Shown: positions 9,318-15,875 of the stretch, piece after piece
Position numbering within the stretch: the stretch's first letter is position 1
How the letters are laid out: every line of letters starts with the position of its first letter
Origin: Rhodanobacter humi
Lineage (GTDB): Bacteria > Pseudomonadota > Gammaproteobacteria > Xanthomonadales > Rhodanobacteraceae
Reading direction: 5' to 3'
Assembly: GCF_041107455.1 (NCBI RefSeq)
Contig: NZ_JBGBPY010000001.1
Location: 1,240,001-1,304,000 of the forward strand
DNA length: 64,000 nt
The notes under the pieces: generated by a model
What the model was told of the DNA's origin: nothing
Database searches by the model: none
Seen by the model: only the letters and a program-made list of their open reading frames with translations
Translations under genes and position numbers: made by a program

Positions 9318-9620
9318 ATGCTTACAATCGACCTCAACGACCCAACCCAATTCACGCGTGAAAATGTTGCCAAGCTCATTGGCTCAGTCTTGGACACCCA
9401 GAACTGGCAGCTACGGGTTACAAAGCAAGGCATTGCGTACTTATCTGACGTAACGGGGTCACGTGACATAGAAGGCTTGGCGTTTCGCTTCGAGACTTGG
9501 AGTGCTAGGAACAACTATGTTGGGTTCCAAGCTGCGCATGACCAAAGCTGGGTCGCGCAGGTTTTCGCTGACCTCATGGAAAATTGGCCAGATCCAAAAG
9601 ATTCGTACATCGGGTGCTAG
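9318..9620 (+). CDS. Cassette b: hypothetical protein
   Basis: 100 residues, starting 10 bases after the attC 1 core. The stop TAG directly abuts the GTCTAAC core of attC 2. The sequence is mixed charged and aromatic (FRFETWSARNNYVGF) with no signal peptide or membrane segment, so probably a small soluble protein. I do not recognise the family. Codon use is far from the GC-rich flanks. Confidence 0.62.
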   Translation: MLTIDLNDPTQFTRENVAKLIGSVLDTQNWQLRVTKQGIAYLSDVTGSRDIEGLAFRFETWSARNNYVGFQAAHDQSWVAQVFADLMENWPDPKDSYIGC

Positions 9621-9630
9621 GTCTAACATC
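9621..9630 (+). repeat. attC site 2, left part (split by IS)
   Basis: GTCTAACATC is the R'' core and spacer. Joined to 11141-11187 it restores a 57-base attC, the same length as attC 1 and attC 3. The IS between them therefore inserted without deleting bases or making an obvious target duplication. Confidence 0.85.
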
Positions 9631-9646
9631 TCCGTAAGAGACTTCC

Positions 9647-9978
9647 GATCAAGCCCGGGCGCATGATGCTTTTGCCCTGAGCTTTCGGGCCACTGCTGGT
9701 CATGGTGTTGTCCTGTTTTCTACGTGCTGCGCGTCAGTGCTGTGCGTGCTGCAACGAGTGTCAGACGGCATTTCCGTAACCGGTCTTGTTGAGCCGATGT
9801 GGCCGACTCGGACCTCTGTATAAACCGCACCCGAAGACCTCTTTCGTTCATCGGACTGTCCGGGGATCGGGGATCGGCCGAAGCGCCGTTTGGACGTCCA
9901 TCCAGTTAGCCAGGTTCTCTCCGGGGTGGTCTGACCTGTTGTCTACCGTGTCGCGCTGACGATGGAGCGAAACTTCTT
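9647..9978 (-). ncRNA. Candidate seekRNA / bridge-RNA region of the IS
   Basis: This 330-base stretch lies 3' of the transposase gene and codes for nothing convincing. In IS1111-group elements the guide RNA is encoded downstream of the transposase. Read on the minus strand it contains GGCUAACU (complement of 9904-9911), resembling the left half of the attC target on its top strand. It then contains UGAACGA (complement of 9844-9850), the reverse complement of TCGTTCA in the right half. One guide per strand is the expected layout. The matches are short, so this is an inference. Confidence 0.5.
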
Positions 9979-11058
9979 CTAGGCCATGTGCCTCGCGTGG
10001 CTTTGCCGGTGCATCGGATGGTTCAGGCACGCGTGCGGGTCGTAGTCCACGTCGTGCGCCAGTACCGCCCAGATCTGCCGGGCGTGCTTGTTGGCGATGG
10101 CCACGATCACCTTGCCGAAGGGCAGGCGCCCATCGAGTGAGCGTATCCACAGCTGTTCCGGGGTGGCTTTCTCCGTGGCCACGGCCTTGGCCCGCTGCAG
10201 GCTGCTGCGGGCGCCCTGGATCAGCAGCGTGCGCAGGTAGGCATCGCCGCGGCAGCTGATGCCACCCAGTTGCGCATGCCCGCCGCTGGAATGTTGCGTG
10301 GGCACCAAGCCGAGCCACGCGGACATCTGCCGCCCCTGTTTGAACTCGCGGGCGTTGCCCACCGTGGCCACCGCCGCATCGGCGGTGATCGGGCCGATGC
10401 CCACCATGGCGCGCAACTGCACGCACCGCGCGTCCTGACGCGCGTGGGCTTCGATGCGTGCATCGCACGCGTCGAAGTGCAGGCGCACCTGCGTCCAGTG
10501 ATCGGCCAGGTCACGCAGCAACTCCTTGAACTCGGCGGGCAGTGCGAGCTGCGCATCCAGGTCCGCCAACCGTCGACGCAGCGCCCGATCGCTCTGCGCC
10601 ACGATCACGCCGAACTCGGCGAGCAGGCCACGGATGCGATTGCCGATGGCGAGCGATTCGGCCTTGTAGCCCTCGCGCACCCGATGCCACGACAGGCGCA
10701 CCTGCTGGTCGATGTCCTTGACCGGCACGAAGCGCATGTTGCCCTGGCGCGCCGCGGTGGCAATCGCCTCGGCGTCGGCGCGATCGTTCTTGCTGCGCGA
10801 GCTCTTGCGGAACGGTTTGACGAACTGGGCGGCCATGATCTTCGGCTGCAAGCCGTACGCCTGGCAGCGCCGCGCCCAATGGTGTGCCCCGCTGCATGCC
10901 TCCATCGCCACCACCGTGCCCGCCGGCAGCTGCGGCAGCCACGCGATAAACGCATCGCGACGCAGATCCTGCCGCCGCCGCACGTGGCCGGCGCCGTCCA
11001 TCTCGCACGCCGAAAACACGCTCTTCGCCAAGTCCACACCCAGGGTTATAGTGCTCAT
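9979..11058 (-). CDS. IS110/IS1111-family DEDD transposase
   Basis: 359 residues, full length for the family. The N-terminal RuvC-like domain begins TLGVDLAKSVF with the first catalytic Asp and continues to MEACSGAHHWAR and KNDRADAEAIA. The C-terminal transposase_20 part includes MVGIGPITADAA and SAWLGLVPTQHSSGG, near the conserved catalytic Ser region. The frame is intact, so the element could be active. It is transcribed against the direction of the cassettes. Confidence 0.93.
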   Translation of the reverse strand: MSTITLGVDLAKSVFSACEMDGAGHVRRRQDLRRDAFIAWLPQLPAGTVVAMEACSGAHHWARRCQAYGLQPKIMAAQFVKPFRKSSRSKNDRADAEAIATAARQGNMRFVPVKDIDQQVRLSWHRVREGYKAESLAIGNRIRGLLAEFGVIVAQSDRALRRRLADLDAQLALPAEFKELLRDLADHWTQVRLHFDACDARIEAHARQDARCVQLRAMVGIGPITADAAVATVGNAREFKQGRQMSAWLGLVPTQHSSGGHAQLGGISCRGDAYLRTLLIQGARSSLQRAKAVATEKATPEQLWIRSLDGRLPFGKVIVAIANKHARQIWAVLAHDVDYDPHACLNHPMHRQSHARHMA

Positions 11059-11140
11059 GGAGACTTCCTCTTCTGCTGACGGTTGTGTCGCAACACCATC
11101 ATGGCCTTCGAGGCCGTAAGGGGAGGAAGTCTCTTTTTAC

Positions 11141-11187
11141 TCGTTCAAGGCGGACGGCTTCGCCGCCGCTTAACTCCAGCGTTAGAG
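11141..11187 (+). repeat. attC site 2, right part
   Basis: TCGTTCAAGGCGG through GTTAGAG. It continues attC 2 after the IS. GTTAGAG is the left core of cassette c and is the exact complement of that cassette's CTCTAAC. Confidence 0.87.
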
Positions 11188-11190
11188 CCC

Positions 11191-11622
11191 ATGAAGAATA
11201 TCGCACGCCTTGCCCTTGCCGCCCTTATATTGACTAGCCTGCTGGCCTGCTCAGATGCTTACAATTCGTTCTTTGGATGCAAGCCCGATCTCATTAGTAC
11301 GGTTCCATCTCCTGACGGAAAGTACAAAGCAATCACTCGAGTATGCGGCTGCAGTGCGGATGTGGGACGTCATCTGAGTACCGCAATTGTCCACTCGAAC
11401 ACACAAGGTAGCTGTCACGACCTTAAAGACGAGTCTCTTGCAATCTCTTGGAATAATACTGACAAGTCAAGCGCATCTGTACTCTGGCAGGACAATCGAA
11501 CGCTAGAGGTAAAGTATTCTGCTGGCACCACCAACATCAACAACGAGCCACTAACATTACCTAGGCGCCGAATCTCATCATCCTTGGCGCCGAAAATAGT
11601 TGGGCCGACGAACAGTCTCTAA
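11191..11622 (+). CDS. Cassette c: putative lipoprotein
   Basis: 143 residues from the ATG three bases after the attC core; the longer open frame upstream runs into the IS and is not real coding. The N-terminus is a lipoprotein-type signal with Cys20 in LTSLLAC followed by SDA, so probably a membrane-anchored periplasmic protein. Several further cysteines (FGCKPD, VCGCSAD, GSCHD) may form disulphides. The function is unknown. The TAA stop lies inside the CTCTAAC core of attC 3. Confidence 0.68.
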   Translation: MKNIARLALAALILTSLLACSDAYNSFFGCKPDLISTVPSPDGKYKAITRVCGCSADVGRHLSTAIVHSNTQGSCHDLKDESLAISWNNTDKSSASVLWQDNRTLEVKYSAGTTNINNEPLTLPRRRISSSLAPKIVGPTNSL

Positions 11623-11673
11623 CACCTCGTTCAAGGCGGACGGCTACGCCGCCGCTTAACTCCAGCGTTAGCC
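11617..11673 (+). repeat. attC site 3
   Basis: 57 bases from CTCTAAC to GTTAGCC, nearly identical in its stem to attC 1 and 2 (one T to A change in the loop). It separates cassettes c and d. Confidence 0.9.
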
Positions 11674-11678
11674 GTCTT

Positions 11679-12308
11679 ATGAATAATCCCTGGCTTGAAA
11701 TTCCGCTCTCGGACTATGAGTCCCACATGTCGCTGCCAACAATTGCTCAGGCTGAAATGTTGGCTGCCCAATTCTCGAACGCTTTGCTCCAGTTCTCACC
11801 GGAGTCCGTTGCAGTTATCGGCTGTGCCGGCGGCAACGGCTTCGACAGAATTCCCTCTACAACGAAGCGCGTGATTGGCGTTGACATCAACCCAAGCTAT
11901 ATCGCTTCTGCTTCATCTCGTTACCTCGGGCGTATTGCTGGCCTCGAATTTCATGTTGCTGACATTCAGGCTTGTCCGTTGCAATTCGACCCCGTCGAAC
12001 TTATTTACGCAGCCCTAGTGTTCGAGTATGTCTCGCTTCCTGCGGCATTAGGCAATTTGTCGCGTGTGTGTCGTCCCGGCGCACGTTTGGTTTCGGTACT
12101 TCAACTGCCATCGGCGCATGTGCACGGGGTGTCACAATCGCGGTATCAAAGTGTTCAAGTGCTTGCCCCGCTCATGCGCCTAATCCCCCCTGGAGATCTG
12201 GCTGAGTGTGCCGCATCATCTGGTTTCACGCTGGAGTCGGAGAAAACATTGGCGCTCGAGTCGGGGAAAGAGTTTTCCATTCAGGTCTATCGCCATGCAG
12301 CCGGCTAA
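11679..12308 (+). CDS. Cassette d: class I SAM-dependent methyltransferase
   Basis: 209 residues. The Rossmann-fold signs are motif [14 protein letters not shown], the acidic end of strand 2 in [10 protein letters not shown] and a motif II region [25 protein letters not shown]. The closest broad match is the Methyltransf_11/25 type; the substrate is unknown. GC content is lower than the flanks. The TAA stop overlaps the GGCTAAC core of attC 4. Confidence 0.78.
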   Translation: MNNPWLEIPLSDYESHMSLPTIAQAEMLAAQFSNALLQFSPESVAVIGCAGGNGFDRIPSTTKRVIGVDINPSYIASASSRYLGRIAGLEFHVADIQACPLQFDPVELIYAALVFEYVSLPAALGNLSRVCRPGARLVSVLQLPSAHVHGVSQSRYQSVQVLAPLMRLIPPGDLAECAASSGFTLESEKTLALESGKEFSIQVYRHAAG

Positions 12309-12368
12309 CCCTGCGTTCGAGACGACCTGCGCGAAAAGCTGCGCAGGCACCTCAACTTCACGTTAGGC
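12303..12368 (+). repeat. attC site 4
   Basis: 66 bases from GGCTAAC to GTTAGGC. The stem (CCTGCGCGAAAAGCTGCGCAGG) differs from the other sites, so cassette d probably came from a different pool. Confidence 0.82.
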
Positions 12369-12381
12369 ATCAGTTGAAGAT

Positions 12382-12831
12382 ATGACGCAAGTCCAACAAT
12401 CAACGACCTTACATGGTGGCTGTCACTGCGGCAGCATTCGAGTCGAATTCACCACAGTCCGAGACCTTGCAAGCACTAGCCCTCGGGCGTGCGATTGCAG
12501 CTTCTGCCAAAAGCATGGGGCGGCGTACATCTCGGATCCTTCGGGTGCTCTACGCGTGGTTGCCGCAAAACCAAAAACGCTGCATTCCTATCGCCAAGGT
12601 TCGGAATTGGCTCGCTTCCAACTATGTGGTCAGTGTGGCGTCCTCGTTGCTGTTACCTTCGAACACAAAGGCAGCACATATGGTGCTGTCAATGTCGGCT
12701 GCCTTGATGAGCTTGGGCTTCTCGGTGCCCGCGTGCCGGCATCACCGCAGCTGCTGAGCCCGCAGGAGAAAGTTTCACGGTGGCTGCGAGTTTGGGTGCC
12801 AAATGTGCAGCTGGTAGTGTCTGGTACCTAA
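12382..12831 (+). CDS. Cassette e: GFA-family protein
   Basis: 149 residues with the zinc-ligand pattern of the GFA (glutathione-dependent formaldehyde-activating-like, PF04828) family: GGCHCGSIRVEF near residue 13, CDCSFCQKHGA near 38 and CGQCG near 82. Few of these proteins have a proven reaction, so an enzymatic role with glutathione adducts is only a family-level guess. The TAA stop lies in the ACCTAAC core of attC 5. The cassette's two cores differ at one base. Confidence 0.82.
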   Translation: MTQVQQSTTLHGGCHCGSIRVEFTTVRDLASTSPRACDCSFCQKHGAAYISDPSGALRVVAAKPKTLHSYRQGSELARFQLCGQCGVLVAVTFEHKGSTYGAVNVGCLDELGLLGARVPASPQLLSPQEKVSRWLRVWVPNVQLVVSGT

Positions 12832-12881
12832 CCAGTCGTCCAAGCGGGCGGCTTCGCCGCCGCTTGACTCCAGCGTTAGCC
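12826..12881 (+). repeat. attC site 5
   Basis: 56 bases from ACCTAAC to GTTAGCC, with the same GCGGCTTCGCCGC stem type as sites 1-3. Confidence 0.86.
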
Positions 12882-12903
12882 GTCAGCAAACAGGAGGTCA
12901 CGC

Positions 12904-13092
12904 ATGTCTGCTCTCTCCTTCAACAAAGTCGCAACACTCATCTTTGGCTTGGTCGCCGCAGTGCAACTTGCCAGATTGATCTTCGGTTTCCCTATTCTGA
13001 TAGGTGGGGTCACCATTCCAATCTGGGCTTCCGGCATTGGGTTTCTCGTTGCCGGAGGAATGAGCCTCTGGGGCTTGCGCACCAAATCCTAA
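12904..13092 (+). CDS. Cassette f: small two-helix membrane protein
   Basis: 62 residues with two predicted membrane helices (roughly residues 8-28 and 37-56) and a short charged tail. A strong ribosome site, CAGGAGGT, precedes the ATG. Similar small membrane proteins are common integron cassette genes in Xanthomonas relatives; their role is unknown. Confidence 0.72.
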   Translation: MSALSFNKVATLIFGLVAAVQLARLIFGFPILIGGVTIPIWASGIGFLVAGGMSLWGLRTKS

Positions 13093-13127
13093 GTGGCGGT
13101 TGGCGTTCTCTTTTCATGGTTGCTGGC

Positions 13128-13134
13128 GGCTAAC
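13128..13134 (+). repeat. Truncated attC 6 (R'' core only)
   Basis: GGCTAAC is the exact complement of cassette f's left core GTTAGCC. No stem or closing GTTRRRY follows, so the array is cut here. Confidence 0.6.
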
Positions 13135-13417
13135 TAATCCGTAGAAAACACGGGTCAGGAAAACACTGGTCAGAGTGCAATTCTCCGCGACACGACTGGG
13201 CCGCTTCCGCAGCCACTACGCGGCTGCGTCCGAGTACGCGCCGGGAGCGCGCTGCTTTACCCGGGGCCCCTATGGCACGGCGGATGGGTGGAGGAAAGTC
13301 CGCAGAATGGCCGGCAGGAGGCCGGCCAGTTTTTCGCCGGTACATGGATGTGCCGTCGGAAAACCCCGTAACCCGCCCGCGCACCCGCAGGGCAGGATGC
13401 CTGGAGGGCGCGCCATC

Positions 13418-13497
13418 GGGGTGTCGTTTCTCTTTGGCTACTTTCTCTTTGGACAAGCAAAGAGAAAGTAGCTCGGGCGCCGGCAGGCGCACGAAAC
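13418..13497 (+). repeat. REP-like hairpin element, intact copy
   Basis: Contains a perfect 15-base stem, GCTACTTTCTCTTTG at 13437-13451 pairing with 13458-13472, with the six-base loop GACAAG. The flank GGCGCCGGCAGGCGC adds a second palindrome. An inverted, interrupted copy is at 8339-8486. Confidence 0.85.
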
Positions 13498-13621
13498 CGC
13501 TCTATCGCTCGCGGCAGCGCCGAAGCAAAAGCCCCTCTCCCCTACCCCTCTCCCACAAGTGGGAGAGGGAAAATCTCGCAACTGCGGCAGCGTTGAGGCG
13601 AGCACCCGCCCCTCACCCCAA

Positions 13622-13644
13622 CCCTCTCCCCGAAGGGGAGAGGG
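13622..13644. repeat. CCCTCTCCCC/GGGGAGAGGG palindrome
   Basis: A 10-base perfect stem with loop GAA, just 3' of the REC-kinase hybrid gene on the minus strand. It may help end transcription, but no T-run follows. Related palindromes are at about 8270-8310 and 29871-29990. Confidence 0.6.
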
Positions 13645-13656
13645 CTTCATGCGGCA

Positions 13657-15219
13657 TCAGCCCGCGGTGCTGACCAGCGCCAACCGCAGCGTGCGCAGCA
13701 GTTTCCGCGTGGTGACCGGCTTGTCGAGCACGTGCAGGCGCGGCAGCGGCGGGAGTTCGTCGAGGTCCGGCGGCGCGTCGGGACGTACCAGCATCACCAC
13801 CGCGCTGTCGTAGCCCTGCTCGACCAACGCGCCCAGCGTGCGCACGGCGGTGAACAGGTTCATGTCGGCGTCCATCAGCACCAGGTCGGGCAGGCCGTGC
13901 GCGCCGATCCACTGCAGCGCGGCGGTGCCGCTCTGGCTGGCATGGGCCTGGTAGCCCCACGCATCCAGCGTGTCGCTGAGCAGGGACAGCTGACTGGCCG
14001 CCTCGGCCACCACCAGCACCTGCTCGGCGGCGCCTTCGAGGCTGTCGCTGTCGTCGCCGTTCGCCTCGGCGGCGTCCGCCGCCGGAGCCTGCAGCGGGAT
14101 GTACAGGTCGAAGCGGGTGCCGCGGCCGGGCACGCTGTCCACCCGCATCACGCCGCCGTGGCTGGTGACGATGCGCCGGCAGGACACGAGGCCGAGGCCG
14201 GTGCCGTTCTCCTTGGTGGTGAAGAACGGTTCGAACAGCCGCGCCAGCACCTCGCGGCTCATGCCGGGGCCGTTGTCGGCCACGCTGAGGCGCAGGTGGC
14301 GACCGGGATGCGGCTCCTCCCCGGACAGGAAGAACTCCGGGTCGAGCCGTTGCTGCGCGGTCTCGATGCGCAGCTCGCCGCCTTCGGGCATCGCCTGGAT
14401 CGCGTTGAGGCAGAGGTTGAGCAGGCATTGCTGCAGCTCGGTGTGATTGCCGGCGAACGTGAGTTCGGGGGCGTCGACCGCGATCTCCATGTGGATCGCG
14501 CGCGGCACGCTGCCCTGCAGCAGCAGGCCCAGCGCGTCCATCAGCCCGCCCAGGCGCACCTGCTCGGCGCGACGCGCGCCGCGGGCGAAGGACAGCATCG
14601 ACTGCACCATGTCCAGCCCGCGCTTGCCGCAGTCGCGCACCAGTTCGCCCAGCCGCGCCAGCTGCGGGTCCTCGGCATGGTCGCGCAGGCTGTCGCCGGC
14701 CAGCAGCAGCGGCTGCAGCAGGTTGCGCAGGTCATGGCTGAGGCCGCCGGCGAGCATCGCCAGGCTCTCGAAGCGCTGGGCGCGGATCAGCTCGGTCTGG
14801 GCGCGCTGGCTGGCGCGGCGCTCGGCGGCCTCGACCAGCGCGCGGCGCACCGCGCTGGCGAGGCGCGCGGGGTTCTGCTTGAGGATGTAGTCGGTGGCGC
14901 CGTTGCGCAACGCCTCGATCGCCGCCTCCTCGCCCAGCGTGGCGGAGACGTAGATGAAGGGCAGGTCCGGGTCGCGCTGGCGCAGCAGCTCCAGCGCGCG
15001 CTGGCCGGAGAAGCTCGGCAGGCTGAGGTCGGACAGCACGATGTCGGGCACGAACTCGCGCAGCGCGACGAGATAGGCCTCCTCCTCGTCGACCACCCGC
15101 GCCTCGTGCGCGAGCCCGTCGTCGTCGAGCTCGGCCAACGCCAGCTCGGCGTCGTTGCGGTTGTCCTCCACCAGCAGCACCCGGATCGGGCGTGTGTCGC
15201 TGCCGTGCGCACCGTGCAT
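13657..15219 (-). CDS. Hybrid REC-histidine kinase-REC protein
   Basis: 520 residues, no membrane segment. An N-terminal receiver has Asp64 in VLSDLSLPS. A dimerisation/H-box follows with His162 in GGLSHDLRNLLQP, then an HATPase domain (NLCLNAIQAMPEGG, DNGPGM, GTGLGL). The C-terminal receiver-like domain has a candidate Asp in LVLMDADM. A cytoplasmic kinase with its own input receiver usually relays phosphate from another kinase. The membrane kinase and single-domain regulator directly upstream on the same strand are the obvious partners, 209 bases away. Confidence 0.87.
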   Translation of the reverse strand: MHGAHGSDTRPIRVLLVEDNRNDAELALAELDDDGLAHEARVVDEEEAYLVALREFVPDIVLSDLSLPSFSGQRALELLRQRDPDLPFIYVSATLGEEAAIEALRNGATDYILKQNPARLASAVRRALVEAAERRASQRAQTELIRAQRFESLAMLAGGLSHDLRNLLQPLLLAGDSLRDHAEDPQLARLGELVRDCGKRGLDMVQSMLSFARGARRAEQVRLGGLMDALGLLLQGSVPRAIHMEIAVDAPELTFAGNHTELQQCLLNLCLNAIQAMPEGGELRIETAQQRLDPEFFLSGEEPHPGRHLRLSVADNGPGMSREVLARLFEPFFTTKENGTGLGLVSCRRIVTSHGGVMRVDSVPGRGTRFDLYIPLQAPAADAAEANGDDSDSLEGAAEQVLVVAEAASQLSLLSDTLDAWGYQAHASQSGTAALQWIGAHGLPDLVLMDADMNLFTAVRTLGALVEQGYDSAVVMLVRPDAPPDLDELPPLPRLHVLDKPVTTRKLLRTLRLALVSTAG

Positions 15220-15428
15220 GGGCTCCTCCCCTCGTCTTGCTGCCTCGCTTCAAACGCTATGCATTTCAATGGAACGAAATGCTGCCGGCTTCCTTGCCGG
15301 GTGTTTTTGTTCGTCATCCGGCGGCTTCCGTCGCCCGTGGATTCCCGCTCGACCGGCCTGCGGCTGCGGCAAGGCGGCTCGCTGGAATGTCGGCATGGTA
15401 ACCCCTGATCGCCGATCGCGATTCCGCA

Positions 15429-15875
15429 TCACTCCTGTTCGGGCGCCTGGTTCAGTACCGCCCAGAACTGCCCCAGCGTGCGCACCGCGGTGAAGAACTG
15501 GTCGACGTCCACCGGCTTGATCACGTAGGCGTTGACGCCGAGGTCCCAGCTGCGCGCCAGGTCGCTCTCCTCGCGCGAGGAGGACAGGATCACCACCGGG
15601 ATGCGCCGCAGGTGCTCGTCGGCGCGCATGCGGGTGAGCACTTCCAGGCCGTCCATGCGCGGCATCTTGATGTCCAGCAGCACCACCGCCGGGTTGCCGG
15701 GCTCGCGCGTGGCCCAGGCGCCACGGCACTGCAGCCAGTCCATGCACTCCACGCCGTCCTCGAGGTGCACCACCGGGTTGGCGAGGTTCGCCTCGCGCAG
15801 CGCGTCCAGCGACATTTCGGCGTCGGCCATGCTGTCCTCGACGAGCAGGATGGTGCGGATGTGGCGATTGATCAT
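15429..15875 (-). CDS. Single-domain response regulator (CheY/Rcp1-like)
   Basis: 148 residues made up of one receiver domain: acidic pair in LLVEDSMAD, Asp68 in VVLLDIKMPRMDG, and the conserved Lys in VIKPVD. The insert-bearing N-terminal half (LANPVVHLEDGVECMDWLQ) is typical of Rcp1-like regulators that pair with phytochrome-type kinases. Its ATG overlaps the stop of the upstream kinase as ATGA, so the two are co-translated partners. With no output domain it probably relays phosphate, perhaps to the hybrid kinase next door. Confidence 0.9.
   Translation of the reverse strand: MINRHIRTILLVEDSMADAEMSLDALREANLANPVVHLEDGVECMDWLQCRGAWATREPGNPAVVLLDIKMPRMDGLEVLTRMRADEHLRRIPVVILSSSREESDLARSWDLGVNAYVIKPVDVDQFFTAVRTLGQFWAVLNQAPEQE

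Larger units (their letters stand above)
9631..11140 (-). mobile_element. IS110-family element, IS1111 group, inserted in an attC
   Basis: About 1.51 kb. It carries one DEDD transposase gene on the minus strand and 11-base subterminal inverted repeats AAGAGACTTCC at 9636-9646 and 11125-11135, about five bases in from each end. Subterminal repeats and no target duplication are hallmarks of the IS1111 group. A subset of that group (IS1111-attC) is known to insert specifically in integron attC sites, which is what is seen here. Boundaries are uncertain by one to three bases. Confidence 0.88.
8969..13134 (+). mobile_element. Integron gene-cassette array without integrase (CALIN)
   Basis: Six promoterless small ORFs on the plus strand are separated by attC sites that run from RYYYAAC to GTTRRRY. 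In five of six cassettes the left core is the exact complement of the R'' core at the same cassette's end (GTTAGAC/GTCTAAC, GTTAGAG/CTCTAAC, GTTAGCC/GGCTAAC); cassette e differs by one base. That is expected if each ORF plus attC is a mobile cassette. The ORFs are visibly lower in GC than the flanks. No intI gene or clear attI lies in the window, so this is a cluster of attC sites lacking an integrase, or the far end of a larger integron. An IS splits the second attC. Confidence 0.88.
13135..13656. other. Gene-free, repeat-filled region right of the cassette array
   Basis: This gap holds unassigned sequence, then the intact REP-like hairpin element, then CCCTCTCCC/GGGAGAGGG palindromes. Translations give only repeat-type products. 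No gene is supported. Confidence 0.6.

Noticed and set aside
9848-10468. 206-codon minus-strand frame overlapping the IS transposase
   Set aside because: Another frame of the transposase gene and of the non-coding tail; its product has no family features.
11083-11190. N-terminal extension of the cassette c lipoprotein frame
   Set aside because: It lies in the IS end and attC site; the lipoprotein signal begins at the ATG at 11191.
13268-13330. GGAGGAAAGTCC stretch resembling the start of RNase P RNA
   Set aside because: The match stops after about 15 bases; no P4 partner or conserved 3' segment is found within the next 400 bases, which are repeats.
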